NCBI RefSeq assembly: GCF_002196515.1
Contig: NZ_CP018835.1
Location: forward strand, 2,418,001-2,482,000
Direction: 5' to 3'
Source of the DNA: Vibrio gazogenes
Lineage (GTDB): Bacteria > Pseudomonadota > Gammaproteobacteria > Enterobacterales > Vibrionaceae
DNA length: 64,000 bases
The notes below the pieces were generated by a model, which was given only the letters and a program-made list of their open reading frames with translations, did no database searches and was not told the DNA's origin. Below, in pieces: positions 42,890 to 52,638 of the stretch (its first letter is position 1; every line of letters starts with the position of its first letter). A program made the translations under genes and the position numbers.

Positions 42890-43198
42890 TTACAATTTTT
42901 CTTGCTCGACTTGATGAATCACCTGATCCAGCGATGTGGAGAGCAACTCCATTCGTGTTGCCAGATTCGCCGTCGTCTGTTGATTCTCTTTTATCTGGCT
43001 TTGTAACTCATAACAAATATTTAAAGCAGCAATCGTGAGTAACTTCACTTCATTTGTCACCTTAGTTCTTTCTGCCATTTCTTTCAAACGATTATCAAGC
43101 TCTTTAGCCGCCTGAATCAGAGAGTCTTCTTGGCCCGGGGGACAATTCACTCGTGTTATTTTTCCTAAAATCTCAACATCAACCGCTTGATTACTCAT
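42890..43198 (-). CDS. zapA: Cell division protein ZapA
   Basis: 102 residues. Coiled-coil ZapA that bundles FtsZ protofilaments at midcell. The N-terminal VDVEILGKITRVNCPPGQED and AAKELDNRL, then a long C-terminal helix (about 60-100). Stop is 15 bases before the 6S RNA. Divergent from ygfB across about 260 bases. Confidence 0.95.
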   Translation of the reverse strand: MSNQAVDVEILGKITRVNCPPGQEDSLIQAAKELDNRLKEMAERTKVTNEVKLLTIAALNICYELQSQIKENQQTTANLATRMELLSTSLDQVIHQVEQEKL

Positions 43199-43457
43199 GA
43201 CTTATGAACTCGCAACATGCCACTGTGGATGATACGTTGACGGTATCATCAAGACGGAAACTATAGGAAAAGCGTCGATAAGATTCAAGTCTTTCCCTTG
43301 ATATCAAGGTCAATGATTGGTTAAAAACACAGATCTTAGACAATTCGGACAAAACCTAGGCTATTGTTCCGGATAGTTTAACAGATTTGATGTTTTGAAC
43401 ATTTCAGCAATGAGACTGAGGTGGTAGGATTAGTTTTATTTTTCTTTAGGCAGCCCT

Positions 43458-44036
43458 ATGAGTGACAATAAGTTTCCTAAATATGAGTCTTTCGCTGAGA
43501 CGCTAAAGTCGGTTTCCCTCTCTGTAACCCCAGCAGAACTACATGGACTGTTAACCGGTATGTTATCTGGTGGTCTGAGTCCGGAAGATGGGCGTTGGCA
43601 GCCGCTCTTATTTGATTATACCAACGATGGCATGGGCTGGCCGATGGCAGCATTGGGTTTAGCCGGTGAGCTGATGGCCTATACAGCGGAAGAGATCACC
43701 CAGAATCATTTCCAGTTGTGGTTGTTTTTACCGACAGGCGATGGAGAGCATGGGCTGTTTGAATTAGCCGATGGCGTTTCCGAATGGATTAATCACTTTA
43801 TCTCCGGTCTGGGATTGGCTCATCCGAATATCAATAAGTTATCGAATGACGCCAAAGAAGCTTTGACTGATTTGGAAGAGATGGCTCGGCTGGGGATTGA
43901 TGAAGATGATGATCTTGAGGAACAGGCGATAATACTTGAGCAGGTCATTGAACATGTGAAAGCTTGTGTCTTGGCGATCCATGCTGAATATGGCATTCGG
44001 ATCAAAACTGAAAACAAGCGTCCCACAATCCACTAA
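43458..44036 (+). CDS. ygfB: UPF0149 family protein YgfB
   Basis: 192 residues, all-helical. TPAELHGLLTGMLSGG at about 26-41, and the acidic region DLEEMARLGIDEDDDLEEQA near 140-160, define YgfB. In Pseudomonas a homologue dampens alpA and beta-lactamase expression; its role here is unknown. It precedes ubiH, but with 174 bases between and without pepP. Confidence 0.92.
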   Translation: MSDNKFPKYESFAETLKSVSLSVTPAELHGLLTGMLSGGLSPEDGRWQPLLFDYTNDGMGWPMAALGLAGELMAYTAEEITQNHFQLWLFLPTGDGEHGLFELADGVSEWINHFISGLGLAHPNINKLSNDAKEALTDLEEMARLGIDEDDDLEEQAIILEQVIEHVKACVLAIHAEYGIRIKTENKRPTIH

Positions 44037-44210
44037 ATCGGTTTGATTGACGGACGCTGGGCTGATACCGACGGTTATATATCAGGGATTCAGTCCATCG
44101 TTATTACATGTGAATGTCTCACTCTGCTACGGTTTTGCTGAGGCATGCTTGATTGCTGAAGGTGTCATGGCTGAGTCATACGTGAACCTATACAAACGGA
44201 AAGCAGTTGA

Positions 44211-45389
44211 ATGAAAATGTTTGATGTCATTATCTCTGGTGGTGCAATGGCTGGAGCGACACTGGCACTGGCATTAGATGCCAGTTTTGGTGGAAAACTT
44301 CGGATCGCGGTGGTTGAGTCATGTGATTTTTCGACGCAGACGCATCCCGGATTTGATGCACGATCAATTGCACTTTCTGACGGAACCGTTCAAATACTTC
44401 AGGCATATCAGCTCTGGAGTGCAATTCAACCTTATGCGACACCGATTTCTCGGATTCATATCTCTGATCGGGGACATGCCGGAATGACGGATCTTGAAGC
44501 GAATCGCCTTGGGATGTCTGCACTGGGTTATGTGGTTGAATTGGCGGATGTCGGGCAGATTTATCATCGCTTGTTGCAGGAACGTGCTGCGATTTCCCTG
44601 TTTTGTCCGGCAACGATCCAAAGTGTTGAGCGAACCACTGACGAAGTACAAGTGCAGCTCGCTGACCAATCAACGCTCCGTGGTAAATTATTGATTGCCG
44701 CAGATGGCAATACATCGACCTGTTGCCATCAGCTCGGAATCACGTCTGAAGTCCGTGACTTTGAACAGGTTGCGGTGATTGCTAATGTTGAATTGAGTCA
44801 GCCTCATCAGGGGCAGGCTTTTGAACGTTTCACGACTTCCGGACCATTGGCCCTGCTGCCTATGTCGCATCAACGAATGGCAATGGCGTGGTGTATCAGG
44901 CCTGATGCTTTGGCTGAAATGCTTGCTCAAGACGATGACACATTCTTAGCTAAGCTTCAGCAGACATTTGGCTGGCGATTGGGAAAAATGAACCGTGTCG
45001 GAACACGGGCGGCTTATCCGCTCAAGCTGACTTATCGCTCTCGGGCGGTTTCTCACCGGTTTGCCATTATTGGTAATGCTGCTCAAACGCTCCACCCGAT
45101 TGCTGGTCAGGGGTTTAATTTGGGCATTCGGGATATTGCGACATTGGTTGAAGAAGTGCGACGCTATCCGAATGATGTCGGATGTTATGCCGCGCTGTCT
45201 GCATTCCAACAACGTCGTACCCCCGATCGACAAAAGACGATGATAATGACTTCCACGCTGGTCCACACTTTCTCTAATACGTGGTTTCCGACGGTTGTGG
45301 GAAGAAATTTAGGGTTGATGGCCATTGATAACCTCCCTGTGCTCAAACAACCTTTGTTGACTCGGACACTGGGATACGTATCTCGTTAG
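44211..45389 (+). CDS. ubiH: 2-octaprenyl-6-methoxyphenol hydroxylase UbiH
   Basis: FAD monooxygenase of ubiquinone synthesis. 392 residues. Rossmann motif ISGGAMAGATLALAL at the start and the FAD-contacting GNAAQTLHPIAGQGFNLGIRD near 288-308. Slightly degenerate first Gly motif (GGAMAG) is normal for UbiH. Followed after 11 bases by ubiI. Confidence 0.95.
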   Translation: MKMFDVIISGGAMAGATLALALDASFGGKLRIAVVESCDFSTQTHPGFDARSIALSDGTVQILQAYQLWSAIQPYATPISRIHISDRGHAGMTDLEANRLGMSALGYVVELADVGQIYHRLLQERAAISLFCPATIQSVERTTDEVQVQLADQSTLRGKLLIAADGNTSTCCHQLGITSEVRDFEQVAVIANVELSQPHQGQAFERFTTSGPLALLPMSHQRMAMAWCIRPDALAEMLAQDDDTFLAKLQQTFGWRLGKMNRVGTRAAYPLKLTYRSRAVSHRFAIIGNAAQTLHPIAGQGFNLGIRDIATLVEEVRRYPNDVGCYAALSAFQQRRTPDRQKTMIMTSTLVHTFSNTWFPTVVGRNLGLMAIDNLPVLKQPLLTRTLGYVSR

Positions 45390-45400
45390 AAGGTTTTTAT

Positions 45401-46621
45401 ATGATGCAAAGTTTTGATATTGCCATTATCGGTGGTGGTATGGTTGGGTTGACATTGGCCGCGGCACTGAAAAATACAGATTTGAGAATTGCAGTGATTG
45501 AAGGTCATATACCGGATGCAACATTAGGTGAAGTGCCGGATATCCGCGTTTCAGCCTTGAGCCGAGCCAGTGAACACATTTTAAAGAATGTTGGGATCTG
45601 GGAAGGCATTGCTCAACGTCGAGCTGCGCCTTATGGTGAAATGCATGTTTGGGAAAAAGACAGCTTTGCCCGGATTGAGTTTGACAGTCAACAGCTTGCT
45701 CAGCCCGATCTCGGCCATATCGTTGAGAACAGAGTGATTCAACTGGCGGCTTTGGATGTCGTGCAATCTCAGCAAAATGTCACCTTTTTTATGCCGACGC
45801 GTTGTCAGAGTTTGGTTGTGGGGGAAAGTGAAGCTTGGTTGACTCTGGATAATGGTCGTGCTTTGACCGCAAAGCTGGTTGTGGGAACGGACGGTGCAAA
45901 TTCTTGGGTTCGTCAGCAGCAGGATATTCCATTAACGCATTGGGATTATGGTCATACTGCTTTGGTCGCGAATGTGATGACGGAAGAGCCGCACCAGTAT
46001 ATTGCACGGCAGATCTTCACACCACAGGGGCCATTGGCATTTTTGCCTCTGACTGATCCGCATATGTGTTCTATTGTTTGGTCCACAGATCCCGAGCGAG
46101 CAGAAGCATTGCTAAACATGACAGCAGAGCAATTCAACCGTTCACTCTGTACTGAATTTGATCGGCATCTTGGCTTATGTGAGCTGGTTAGCGAACGAGC
46201 GGTCTTTCCTTTGAAAATGCGCTATGCCCGAAACTTTGTCTGTGAGCGAATCGCACTCGCCGGGGATGCAGCCCATACCATTCATCCATTGGCTGGGCAG
46301 GGGGTTAATCTTGGGCTGCTTGATGCGGCATCGTTAGCACAGGAAATTAAGACGTTATGGCAGCAAGGCAAAGACATTGGATACCAACGGAACCTACGCC
46401 AATATGAACGCTGGAGAAAAGCTGAAGCTGCCAAGATGATTGCGGCAATGCAGGGATTTAAGACATTATTTTCCGGAGATTTTCCAGTGAAGAAATTAGT
46501 GCGGGGGATGGGCATGTCGGTATTAAATCAAGTACCAAATGTCAAAAATGACATGATGCTGCGGGCGTTGGGGATTCGGGGACACTTACCGGATCTTGCG
46601 AAAACAGCGATTATTGAGTGA
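45401..46621 (+). CDS. ubiI: 2-octaprenylphenol hydroxylase UbiI
   Basis: 406 residues, formerly VisC. C5-hydroxylase of ubiquinone synthesis. FAD motif IIGGGMVGLTLAAAL at about 9-23 and GDAAHTIHPLAGQGVNLGLLD at about 287-307. Operon with ubiH. ATG ATG tandem start; either is possible. Confidence 0.94.
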   Translation: MMQSFDIAIIGGGMVGLTLAAALKNTDLRIAVIEGHIPDATLGEVPDIRVSALSRASEHILKNVGIWEGIAQRRAAPYGEMHVWEKDSFARIEFDSQQLAQPDLGHIVENRVIQLAALDVVQSQQNVTFFMPTRCQSLVVGESEAWLTLDNGRALTAKLVVGTDGANSWVRQQQDIPLTHWDYGHTALVANVMTEEPHQYIARQIFTPQGPLAFLPLTDPHMCSIVWSTDPERAEALLNMTAEQFNRSLCTEFDRHLGLCELVSERAVFPLKMRYARNFVCERIALAGDAAHTIHPLAGQGVNLGLLDAASLAQEIKTLWQQGKDIGYQRNLRQYERWRKAEAAKMIAAMQGFKTLFSGDFPVKKLVRGMGMSVLNQVPNVKNDMMLRALGIRGHLPDLAKTAIIE

Positions 46622-46632
46622 TACCATCTCGA

Positions 46633-46661
46633 AGGGCAACGAATTGCGTTGCCCTATTATT
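46633..46661. terminator. Putative terminator between ubiI and ytfK
   Basis: Nine-base-pair stem AGGGCAACG/CGTTGCCCT (46633-46641 with 46647-46655) followed by ATTATT. T-run poor, so partial on the plus strand. The genes converge here. Confidence 0.6.
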
Positions 46662-46665
46662 CTGG

Positions 46666-46872
46666 TTATGCGCATACGTATTTTAGCCGCATAATTTCCT
46701 GATTAATTTCTTTGACCGTTCGATAGTGACGTTGTTCTGCTTGTTCGGGAAGTATCAGTTTTCCCTGATCGAACTCAAATTTGCCAATGCCGTCAATGTA
46801 GATTCTACCTTTAAATAGCCGACTAATATGTTTAGCAATCATACTCGGTGTATAGCGCTTAAACAGTCTCAT
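46666..46872 (-). CDS. ytfK: YtfK-type DUF1107 protein
   Basis: 68 residues, the family length. MRLFKRYTPSMIAKHISRLFKGRIYI then GKFEFDQGKL...LPE and a C-terminal VKEINQEIMRLK are collinear with E. coli YtfK, which stimulates SpoT to make ppGpp under phosphate or fatty-acid starvation. Here it is monocistronic and convergent with ubiI. Family sure, regulatory role by homology. Confidence 0.88.
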   Translation of the reverse strand: MRLFKRYTPSMIAKHISRLFKGRIYIDGIGKFEFDQGKLILPEQAEQRHYRTVKEINQEIMRLKYVCA

Positions 46873-47552
46873 ATTATCGTCCTTTCCTGAATATCTGAGG
46901 TGATTGCTAACTTGGTGACTTCACAGCCAGCAAACTTCAACATCACCTTGGTGAAAACTCAATTCACTCTCACGATTTTATTTTATTTCGTTCTTCATGC
47001 TGTGACATTTGTAGTGAAATAATCATGGCATGATAAGTTCATTGAATTTTTGTGCTGTCATCTACATATTTAACAAGAATGAAACGAAAGGTTTGTATCA
47101 GTTCTGTTAACTTTGAGACAGCTTATACACATCTTATGCGACGATGTGCAATCCTCCGTTCTCGGTGGACTATTAAGCCCGAACATTGTGACACTTTTAT
47201 AACAAAATTGCTGAACCATTGTTAAATTTCATGATGTTTATCCATGAATATAGTTTTTGACCGATGGCTGTCAAAAAAAATCCCTAGCTTTGATGAAAAA
47301 AAGCCCGCATCTGTTTGGATACGGGCTAAATAGTCACAGATGCATTACACAAAAAGTGGATGTACTGACTTGAATCAGTTTCACTTTTCAGTCAATTCAG
47401 TCGCGATTTGGTTGAAAAGCGTGGCTGAACTAACATCAACAGACTACGTGAAAAAATGATAAATGACTATTTATGTTTTATTATTGATTAATAATTCACT
47501 TATTGATTTATTTATATTTGAATATGATCACATATTTTTGCAATGGATTACA
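46873..47552. other. 680-base region without protein gene
   Basis: Between ytfK and the YbaK-like gene, both on the minus strand. It carries a terminator at 47290-47325. The segment 47325-47450 on the minus strand may be a small RNA (see findings). No convincing ORF. Confidence 0.5.
47291..47325 (-). terminator. Intrinsic terminator, minus strand
   Basis: AGCCCG/CGGGCT stem (minus strand from about 47327 to 47302) around a loop containing CATCTGTTTGG, followed by seven Ts and C on the minus strand. The nearest protein gene ends about 230 bases upstream. Confidence 0.75.
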
Positions 47553-48053
47553 TTAACAACCAGAAGGCTCGCGATGAATGGAGAGGATTGTGGGCTGAAT
47601 AAGGTGAAGTAAGTCGTTCGCTTGCATTGCGATGCCTGCATGCCGATCACCGCTACTGATAGTAATCTCTGATTCTTGGGAAATGCTAGGATCAAACAGG
47701 ATCGGCATATTGGTCTTAAGCAGTAATGGCGTGACCGCACCAACAGGATAGCCTGTGACTTGTAAAACCTGATCGCTGGTTGCACATGTCATTCTTCTCC
47801 ACCCAAGGTAGGACCTGACTTTTTTGGGATCGACGGATAGGTGGCCCGGTACACAAGCTAATGCATAACGTTCACTCATATCTCTCAGTAGAACACACTT
47901 GACCATTTGAGCTGGGCGAACGCCACGTAAAATCGCAGTTGCTTCGATCGTGATGGTTGCTTCTTGTTGCAACAGCAGGCGGTGTGGCACCTGCTGCTGC
48001 CTGAGAAATTCAAGGACTTGGGTATCCAGATTAGGATTCATCATCCAAACCAT
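47553..48053 (-). CDS. YbaK/EbsC-type aminoacyl-tRNA deacylase
   Basis: 166 residues of the prolyl-tRNA editing (YbaK) fold. Typical stretches: [35 protein letters not shown] and [10 protein letters not shown]. Hydrolyses mischarged tRNA in relatives. The start is uncertain: three ATG codons (48053, 48044, 48041) overlap the end of ygfZ. Likely co-transcribed with ygfZ. Which mischarged tRNA it acts on is not clear. Confidence 0.8.
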   Translation of the reverse strand: MVWMMNPNLDTQVLEFLRQQQVPHRLLLQQEATITIEATAILRGVRPAQMVKCVLLRDMSERYALACVPGHLSVDPKKVRSYLGWRRMTCATSDQVLQVTGYPVGAVTPLLLKTNMPILFDPSISQESEITISSGDRHAGIAMQANDLLHLIQPTILSIHREPSGC

Positions 48054-49005
48054 AGGGGAGTGGTTGTATCGTCCACTCGGTTTGTGGCGCGCCTACGATT
48101 CTGAAGCGGGTATCTGCTTCTAGGTTGTTTGGCAGGATGATGAGACCGATTGCGGTATGATCACTGAATGGATAAACCGCAAGAAAACGACCGACACCGC
48201 GCCAGTTTTCGCCGACGGAACGTTCCAACGCCAGTGGTTGGTCGTTGTTGAGTGTTGCGTCGATGTTTCCTTTAAGGATGTACATGGCACGTTTGTTGGT
48301 GCCACGATATTTTGCTCGTGCCACGATTTCCTGTCCTGTATAACAGCCTTTACTAAAGCTAATGCCACCGAGCGCCTGAAGATTCAGCGCTTGAGGAATG
48401 TGTTGTTCCTGTTCATCTGCCGTTACAATCGGTAGCGCTTCTTCAATGTCAAAACGAGTCCATAAGCTTTCGGTGACTTTTTCACCCCGAAAGGCAGCTA
48501 TCAATGACTGGGCTGCCGGTTGGTTTGTGATTAATAACCAGCGTTGCGCAGAAATTTTTACAGCCGTGCCGCCTTCGATCTCCCGGACATCGCCACGAGT
48601 ATCACTGAGGGTATTGATGTAATTCTCAGCATCTTTTCCCATCACTCCGAGGAGCATGTCATCGCCTTGCGTAAGCTCGATCTTGGAAAAGACTGCATAC
48701 TTTTTGAGAGCCTTGAGTTCAGCATCAATGGCACTGGTCGGTTGGAACATGGCGTAGCCATCGTTGTGTCGGAAAATCCGAAATACCGACCAGACTTTTC
48801 CTTTTGGATCGCAATGCGCACCGAATGTTGACTGATCTTTCTCGAGTGAAACGATGTCACAGGTTATCTGCCCCTGTAGATAAGATTTTTGATCTGCGCC
48901 AGTGGTGGCAATATATCCCCATGACGAAAGTTGAGTGAGCAGTAAATTTGGTAATGGGGTTTCTGGCGTATGTTCGAAAGGGTGAAAGTCGTTTTGCTGT
49001 GTCAT
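48031..49005 (-). CDS. ygfZ: tRNA-modifying Fe-S protein YgfZ
   Basis: Folate-dependent protein needed for activity of certain Fe-S enzymes such as MiaB. 324 residues. The signature KGCYTGQE lies at about 225-232, with the GcvT-like fold before. Divergent from sdhE, with the same neighbours as in E. coli. The 3' end overlaps the YbaK-like gene. Confidence 0.95.
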   Translation of the reverse strand: MTQQNDFHPFEHTPETPLPNLLLTQLSSWGYIATTGADQKSYLQGQITCDIVSLEKDQSTFGAHCDPKGKVWSVFRIFRHNDGYAMFQPTSAIDAELKALKKYAVFSKIELTQGDDMLLGVMGKDAENYINTLSDTRGDVREIEGGTAVKISAQRWLLITNQPAAQSLIAAFRGEKVTESLWTRFDIEEALPIVTADEQEQHIPQALNLQALGGISFSKGCYTGQEIVARAKYRGTNKRAMYILKGNIDATLNNDQPLALERSVGENWRGVGRFLAVYPFSDHTAIGLIILPNNLEADTRFRIVGAPQTEWTIQPLPYGLDDES

Positions 49006-49316
49006 ATCTGTATCACCTTGTGCCGATTGAATGGAGACATTCTATACGTAAATCTTTTGATTCCCAAATCACTGTTGAGACGTACTTTCTTGTGTTGCAA
49101 GGATGACACGCAGTACGATTTCATGGTAGACATTTACCGGCAAATACGGGCAAGTTCAAATCATACTATCGTTTTCAGATAAATCTTTTGCTAATCGTCA
49201 GAAAGGTATGTTAAATCGGATAAGTTTTGTCGATTAGATTGGACTGTGACCCACTTAGTAGCGGGTTGAATGCTCCCTTGATACACTAATAAAAATTAAA
49301 TCAATGAGGTTTTAGA
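49006..49316. other. ygfZ-sdhE divergent region
   Basis: 311 bases holding the promoters of both genes. No gene, repeat or clear structured RNA recognised. Confidence 0.4.
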
Positions 49317-49577
49317 ATGTATACCGACGAAGAAAAAGCCCGTATTAAATGGGCATGCCGACGTGGTATGTTGGAACTAGATGTGGTGATTATGTCATTC
49401 TTTGAAGAATGTTTTGATCAATTGAATGAATCCGAGCAGCAGGATTTTGTCTCTTTACTGGAATGTGATGATCCGGATCTATTTTCTTGGCTGATGGGGC
49501 ATAAACGGAGTGAAAATCTCAGTCATGCTTCGATGGTTGATAAGATAGTTGCTTATAACCTTGGTAAAGTCCGTTAA
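49317..49577 (+). CDS. sdhE: FAD assembly factor SdhE
   Basis: 86 residues, all-helical. The key motif RRGMLELD (about 15-22; family RGxxE) is intact and promotes covalent flavinylation of SdhA and FrdA. Also known as CptB, formerly proposed as antitoxin. Overlaps ygfX. Confidence 0.95.
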   Translation: MYTDEEKARIKWACRRGMLELDVVIMSFFEECFDQLNESEQQDFVSLLECDDPDLFSWLMGHKRSENLSHASMVDKIVAYNLGKVR

Positions 49578-49956
49578 TCTTTACGCCTCAGTCTCTTTGA
49601 ATGCCTATATGGTTCAATGGTTGATTGTTCAACTTTCCATCTGGGCATTAATTTCTATCGATTTCCCCCTGATTCCCTCGATGATTTGTATTTGCTGGTT
49701 ATTGAATATCTGGTATGAGCAAAGACTCTTATTGCCTATGATTGCTGAACCATGCCGATATACAGATACGGGCATACTGATCGCTGGCACTCACCAACAG
49801 AGGATTGAGCAAGTTAAACTCTCATTTGCAATCTGGTTCGTGATTTTTGTCGGAGAACACGGCAAGCGGCAGATTCTGTGGCGTGATAGCTGCCGAGAGC
49901 ATACATATCGGCAGCTTTTAGTGATGGAAAAACGGAGGCGTTATCACCTCCGTTGA
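49549..49956 (+). CDS. ygfX: YgfX (CptA) membrane protein
   Basis: Small inner-membrane protein with two closely spaced hydrophobic helices (about residues 23-50) and a hydrophilic C-terminal domain ending in WRD...LVMEKRRRYHLR. Proposed in E. coli as partner/toxin of SdhE (CptAB), affecting cytoskeleton proteins. The start is uncertain: the TTG at 49549 gives 135 residues with overlap, but TTG at 49561 or ATG at 49609 are alternatives. The last codons form part of the nadB terminator hairpin. Confidence 0.75.
   Translation: MLITLVKSVNLYASVSLNAYMVQWLIVQLSIWALISIDFPLIPSMICICWLLNIWYEQRLLLPMIAEPCRYTDTGILIAGTHQQRIEQVKLSFAIWFVIFVGEHGKRQILWRDSCREHTYRQLLVMEKRRRYHLR
49926..49954 (-). terminator. nadB terminator inside the 3' end of ygfX
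   Basis: Minus-strand stem AACGGAGG/CCTCCGTT (49931-49938 with 49947-49954) followed by five Ts. The whole hairpin is coding for the last eight residues of YgfX. Confidence 0.8.
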
Positions 49957-49997
49957 CAAGTCATCGTGTGCTGCAAAGCTTTCAGTATTATCCAGAC

Positions 49998-51611
49998 TTA
50001 GGAAAAATCTTTAGGATCAAGGACGGTCGGGCCGCTATTCTCTAATGGCTCTGGATAATCTAGGGTGTAATGCAATCCGCGGCTTTCCTTGCGCTGCATT
50101 GCACAACAGATCATCAGTTCGGCAACCTGAAGTAAGTTTCTGAGTTCGATGAGATTATTGGAAACTCGAAAATTACTATAATATTCATGTGTTTCCTGTT
50201 GAAGCAGGTGAATCCTTCTCAAAGCTCGTTCTAAACGTTTATCTGTGCGAACGATGCCCATATAATCCCACATAAAGAGTCGCAGCTCATGCCAGTTATG
50301 TTGAATGACAACCTCTTCATCGGAGCAGGTAACTTGGCTCTCATCCCAAGGCGGAAGTGACTGGGCAAGCTGGGCGTTTTCGAGCTTTTCGAGAATATCT
50401 TGTGCCGCAGACCGGGCATAGACCACACACTCCAATAATGAGTTGGATGCCATTCTGTTCGCACCATGTAAGCCGGTATAACTGACTTCACCAATGGCAT
50501 AAAGTTGCTTGAGATCGGTTTCCCCTTGGCGGTTCACCATCACTCCACCACAGGTATAGTGTGCAGCGGGAACAATCGGAATCGGCTCTTTGGTCATGTC
50601 TATTCCCAGACTCTGGAGGCGGGTGTAAATGGTCGGGAAATGTTTTTCGATGAAGTCCGCAGGTTTATGGCTGATGTCCAGATACATACAATCCGCACCA
50701 ATACGTTTCATTTCATAGTCGATTGCTCTGGCGACCACATCCCTCGGTGCCAACTCCGCTCGCTCGTCAAAATCCGGCATGAATCGAGAGCCATCGGGAC
50801 GGCGTAAGAAAGCACCTTCACCTCTAAGGGCTTCTGTCAGCAAAAAGTTACGTGAATCCGGGTGATACAGACAGGTGGGATGGAACTGGTTGAATTCTAG
50901 GTTGGCGACTCGACAGCCGGCGCGCCAAGCCATGGCAATCCCGTCACCTGATGAAACATCAGGATTGGATGTATATTGATAGACTTTGGATGCGCCGCCG
51001 GTTGCCAGAATGATAAATTTCGCTTTAATGGTTTCGACATGCTCATCGTTACGGTTCCAGACATAGGCGCCGATCACTTTCTTCGGGTCGCCGCCTATCT
51101 TGTCTTCAGTGATTAGATCAAGTGCGTTGTGGCGTTCCAGTACTTTAATATTGGGATGATTGAGGACGTTATCTTGTAAAGATGTCTGCATCGCCATGCC
51201 TGTTGCGTCTGCTGCATGGAGAATCCTACGATGGCTATGTCCGCCTTCTCGGGTCAAATGGTACTTAGGATGATCCTGATGACTGCCTTCGTCCAGATCA
51301 AATGGTACACCGCCATCAATCAGCCATTGAACGCACTTTTTAGCATTCTCAGCAATAAAGCGAACGGTTTCTTCTTCACAGATGCCACCACCGGCAATCA
51401 ATGTATCCTGAACATGTGATTCGATACTGTCGGATTCATCGAATACTGCTGCAATACCACCTTGTGCATAATAGGTCGCACCTTCACTCCAGGCCCCTTT
51501 GCTCAGAACAATGACCTGACCCTTTTTTGCAACCCGTAGTGCGAGTGAAAGCCCAGCTGCACCGCTTCCGATAACGAGTACATCACACTGATGTTCTTGA
51601 TTTACACGCAT
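49998..51611 (-). CDS. nadB: L-aspartate oxidase
   Basis: FAD enzyme that begins NAD synthesis by oxidising aspartate to iminoaspartate. 537 residues, typical length. FAD-binding [18 protein letters not shown] at start, [15 protein letters not shown], and the catalytic region HPTCLYHP and [12 protein letters not shown]-terminal helical domain. Divergent from rpoE, as in E. coli. Confidence 0.97.
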   Translation of the reverse strand: MRVNQEHQCDVLVIGSGAAGLSLALRVAKKGQVIVLSKGAWSEGATYYAQGGIAAVFDESDSIESHVQDTLIAGGGICEEETVRFIAENAKKCVQWLIDGGVPFDLDEGSHQDHPKYHLTREGGHSHRRILHAADATGMAMQTSLQDNVLNHPNIKVLERHNALDLITEDKIGGDPKKVIGAYVWNRNDEHVETIKAKFIILATGGASKVYQYTSNPDVSSGDGIAMAWRAGCRVANLEFNQFHPTCLYHPDSRNFLLTEALRGEGAFLRRPDGSRFMPDFDERAELAPRDVVARAIDYEMKRIGADCMYLDISHKPADFIEKHFPTIYTRLQSLGIDMTKEPIPIVPAAHYTCGGVMVNRQGETDLKQLYAIGEVSYTGLHGANRMASNSLLECVVYARSAAQDILEKLENAQLAQSLPPWDESQVTCSDEEVVIQHNWHELRLFMWDYMGIVRTDKRLERALRRIHLLQQETHEYYSNFRVSNNLIELRNLLQVAELMICCAMQRKESRGLHYTLDYPEPLENSGPTVLDPKDFS

Positions 51612-52045
51612 AGTTTGATTTTCCCAATAATTCCTAATCTATTTTTCTTCCGTTCATATTTTTTCTGTTATGAACAAGCTCCCTGAAGCGACAATTGGAC
51701 CTTAAGTATTGAAACGTCGTGACGATATAGTGGATCAGTCTGATAAAAATGGATGAATTCCCGATTTCGCTTGTTTTTCTCTTTCACTACATGCAATGCT
51801 TTAATAAACACGGTTGACATCGATGAAATTTTACCTCATTTAAGGAAAGTGACGAAGCGCTGATTTGTGCAGCGACAGATTCACTATTAATATGAATAAA
51901 AATTTCACCGCAGTTGGGGAACTATTTTCCTGTACATGAGTCTCACTATACTGCTCATGTAAGCGGTGGTGTCAATACTACATTTTGAAGTATGAATACC
52001 CATATCTGAGAAGGTAAGGGATGAACGATAGGAGTATACGCTCGA
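51612..52045. other. nadB-rpoE divergent region
   Basis: 434 bases with promoters for both directions, including a sigma-E-like promoter (51918-51945). No gene seen. Confidence 0.5.
51918..51945 (+). promoter_or_regulatory. Putative sigma-E autoregulatory promoter of rpoE
   Basis: GGAACTA (51918-51924), 16-base spacer, TCTCA (51941-51945), close to the sigma-E consensus GGAACTT-N16-TCTGA. It lies 100 bases before rpoE. Confidence 0.6.
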
Positions 52046-52618
52046 ATGCACGAGCAGTTGACTGATCAAGTATTGATTGAGCGCGTTCAGAGTGGAGATA
52101 AGCAAGCCTTTAATCTTTTGGTCGTGAAGTACCAGAATAAAGTTTGCAACCTCATCGCCAGATATGTAAACAACAGCGGTGATGTCGCTGATGTCGCTCA
52201 GGATACTTTTATTAAAGCCTACCGGGCTATTCCTTCATTTCGAGGAGAAAGTGCATTTTATACGTGGCTCTACAGAATTGCCGTGAATACAGCAAAGAAC
52301 CATATAGTTGCACAAAGTAGACGCCCTCCCGCAAATGATGTGGATGCCGAAGAGGCTGAATATTACGAAAGTGGCAATGTTTTAAAAGAAATTTCGAACC
52401 CAGAGAATATTACGCTGTCGAAAGAATTGAAACATGCTGTATTTGCGGCAATTGATGCGTTGCCTGAAGATTTGAAGACCGCAATGACTCTGAGAGAGTT
52501 GGAAGGATTAAGCTATGAAGAAATTGCGGTGGTGATGAATTGCCCTGTCGGAACGGTAAGATCACGAATATTTCGAGCACGAGAAGCGGTAGAAAAGCGA
52601 ATTGGTTCGCTTTTGTAA
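52046..52618 (+). CDS. rpoE: RNA polymerase sigma-E factor
   Basis: ECF sigma factor for envelope stress. 190 residues. Region 2 (LLVVKYQNKVCNLIARYV...DVAQDTFIKAYRAI) and region 4 (LRELEGLSYEEIAVVMNCPVGTVRSRIFRAREAV) are intact. First gene of rpoE-rseA-rseB-rseC. Start MHEQLTDQVL fits the family. Confidence 0.97.
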   Translation: MHEQLTDQVLIERVQSGDKQAFNLLVVKYQNKVCNLIARYVNNSGDVADVAQDTFIKAYRAIPSFRGESAFYTWLYRIAVNTAKNHIVAQSRRPPANDVDAEEAEYYESGNVLKEISNPENITLSKELKHAVFAAIDALPEDLKTAMTLRELEGLSYEEIAVVMNCPVGTVRSRIFRAREAVEKRIGSLL

Positions 52619-52638
52619 TGTCTGGAGTTGTCTAGATA

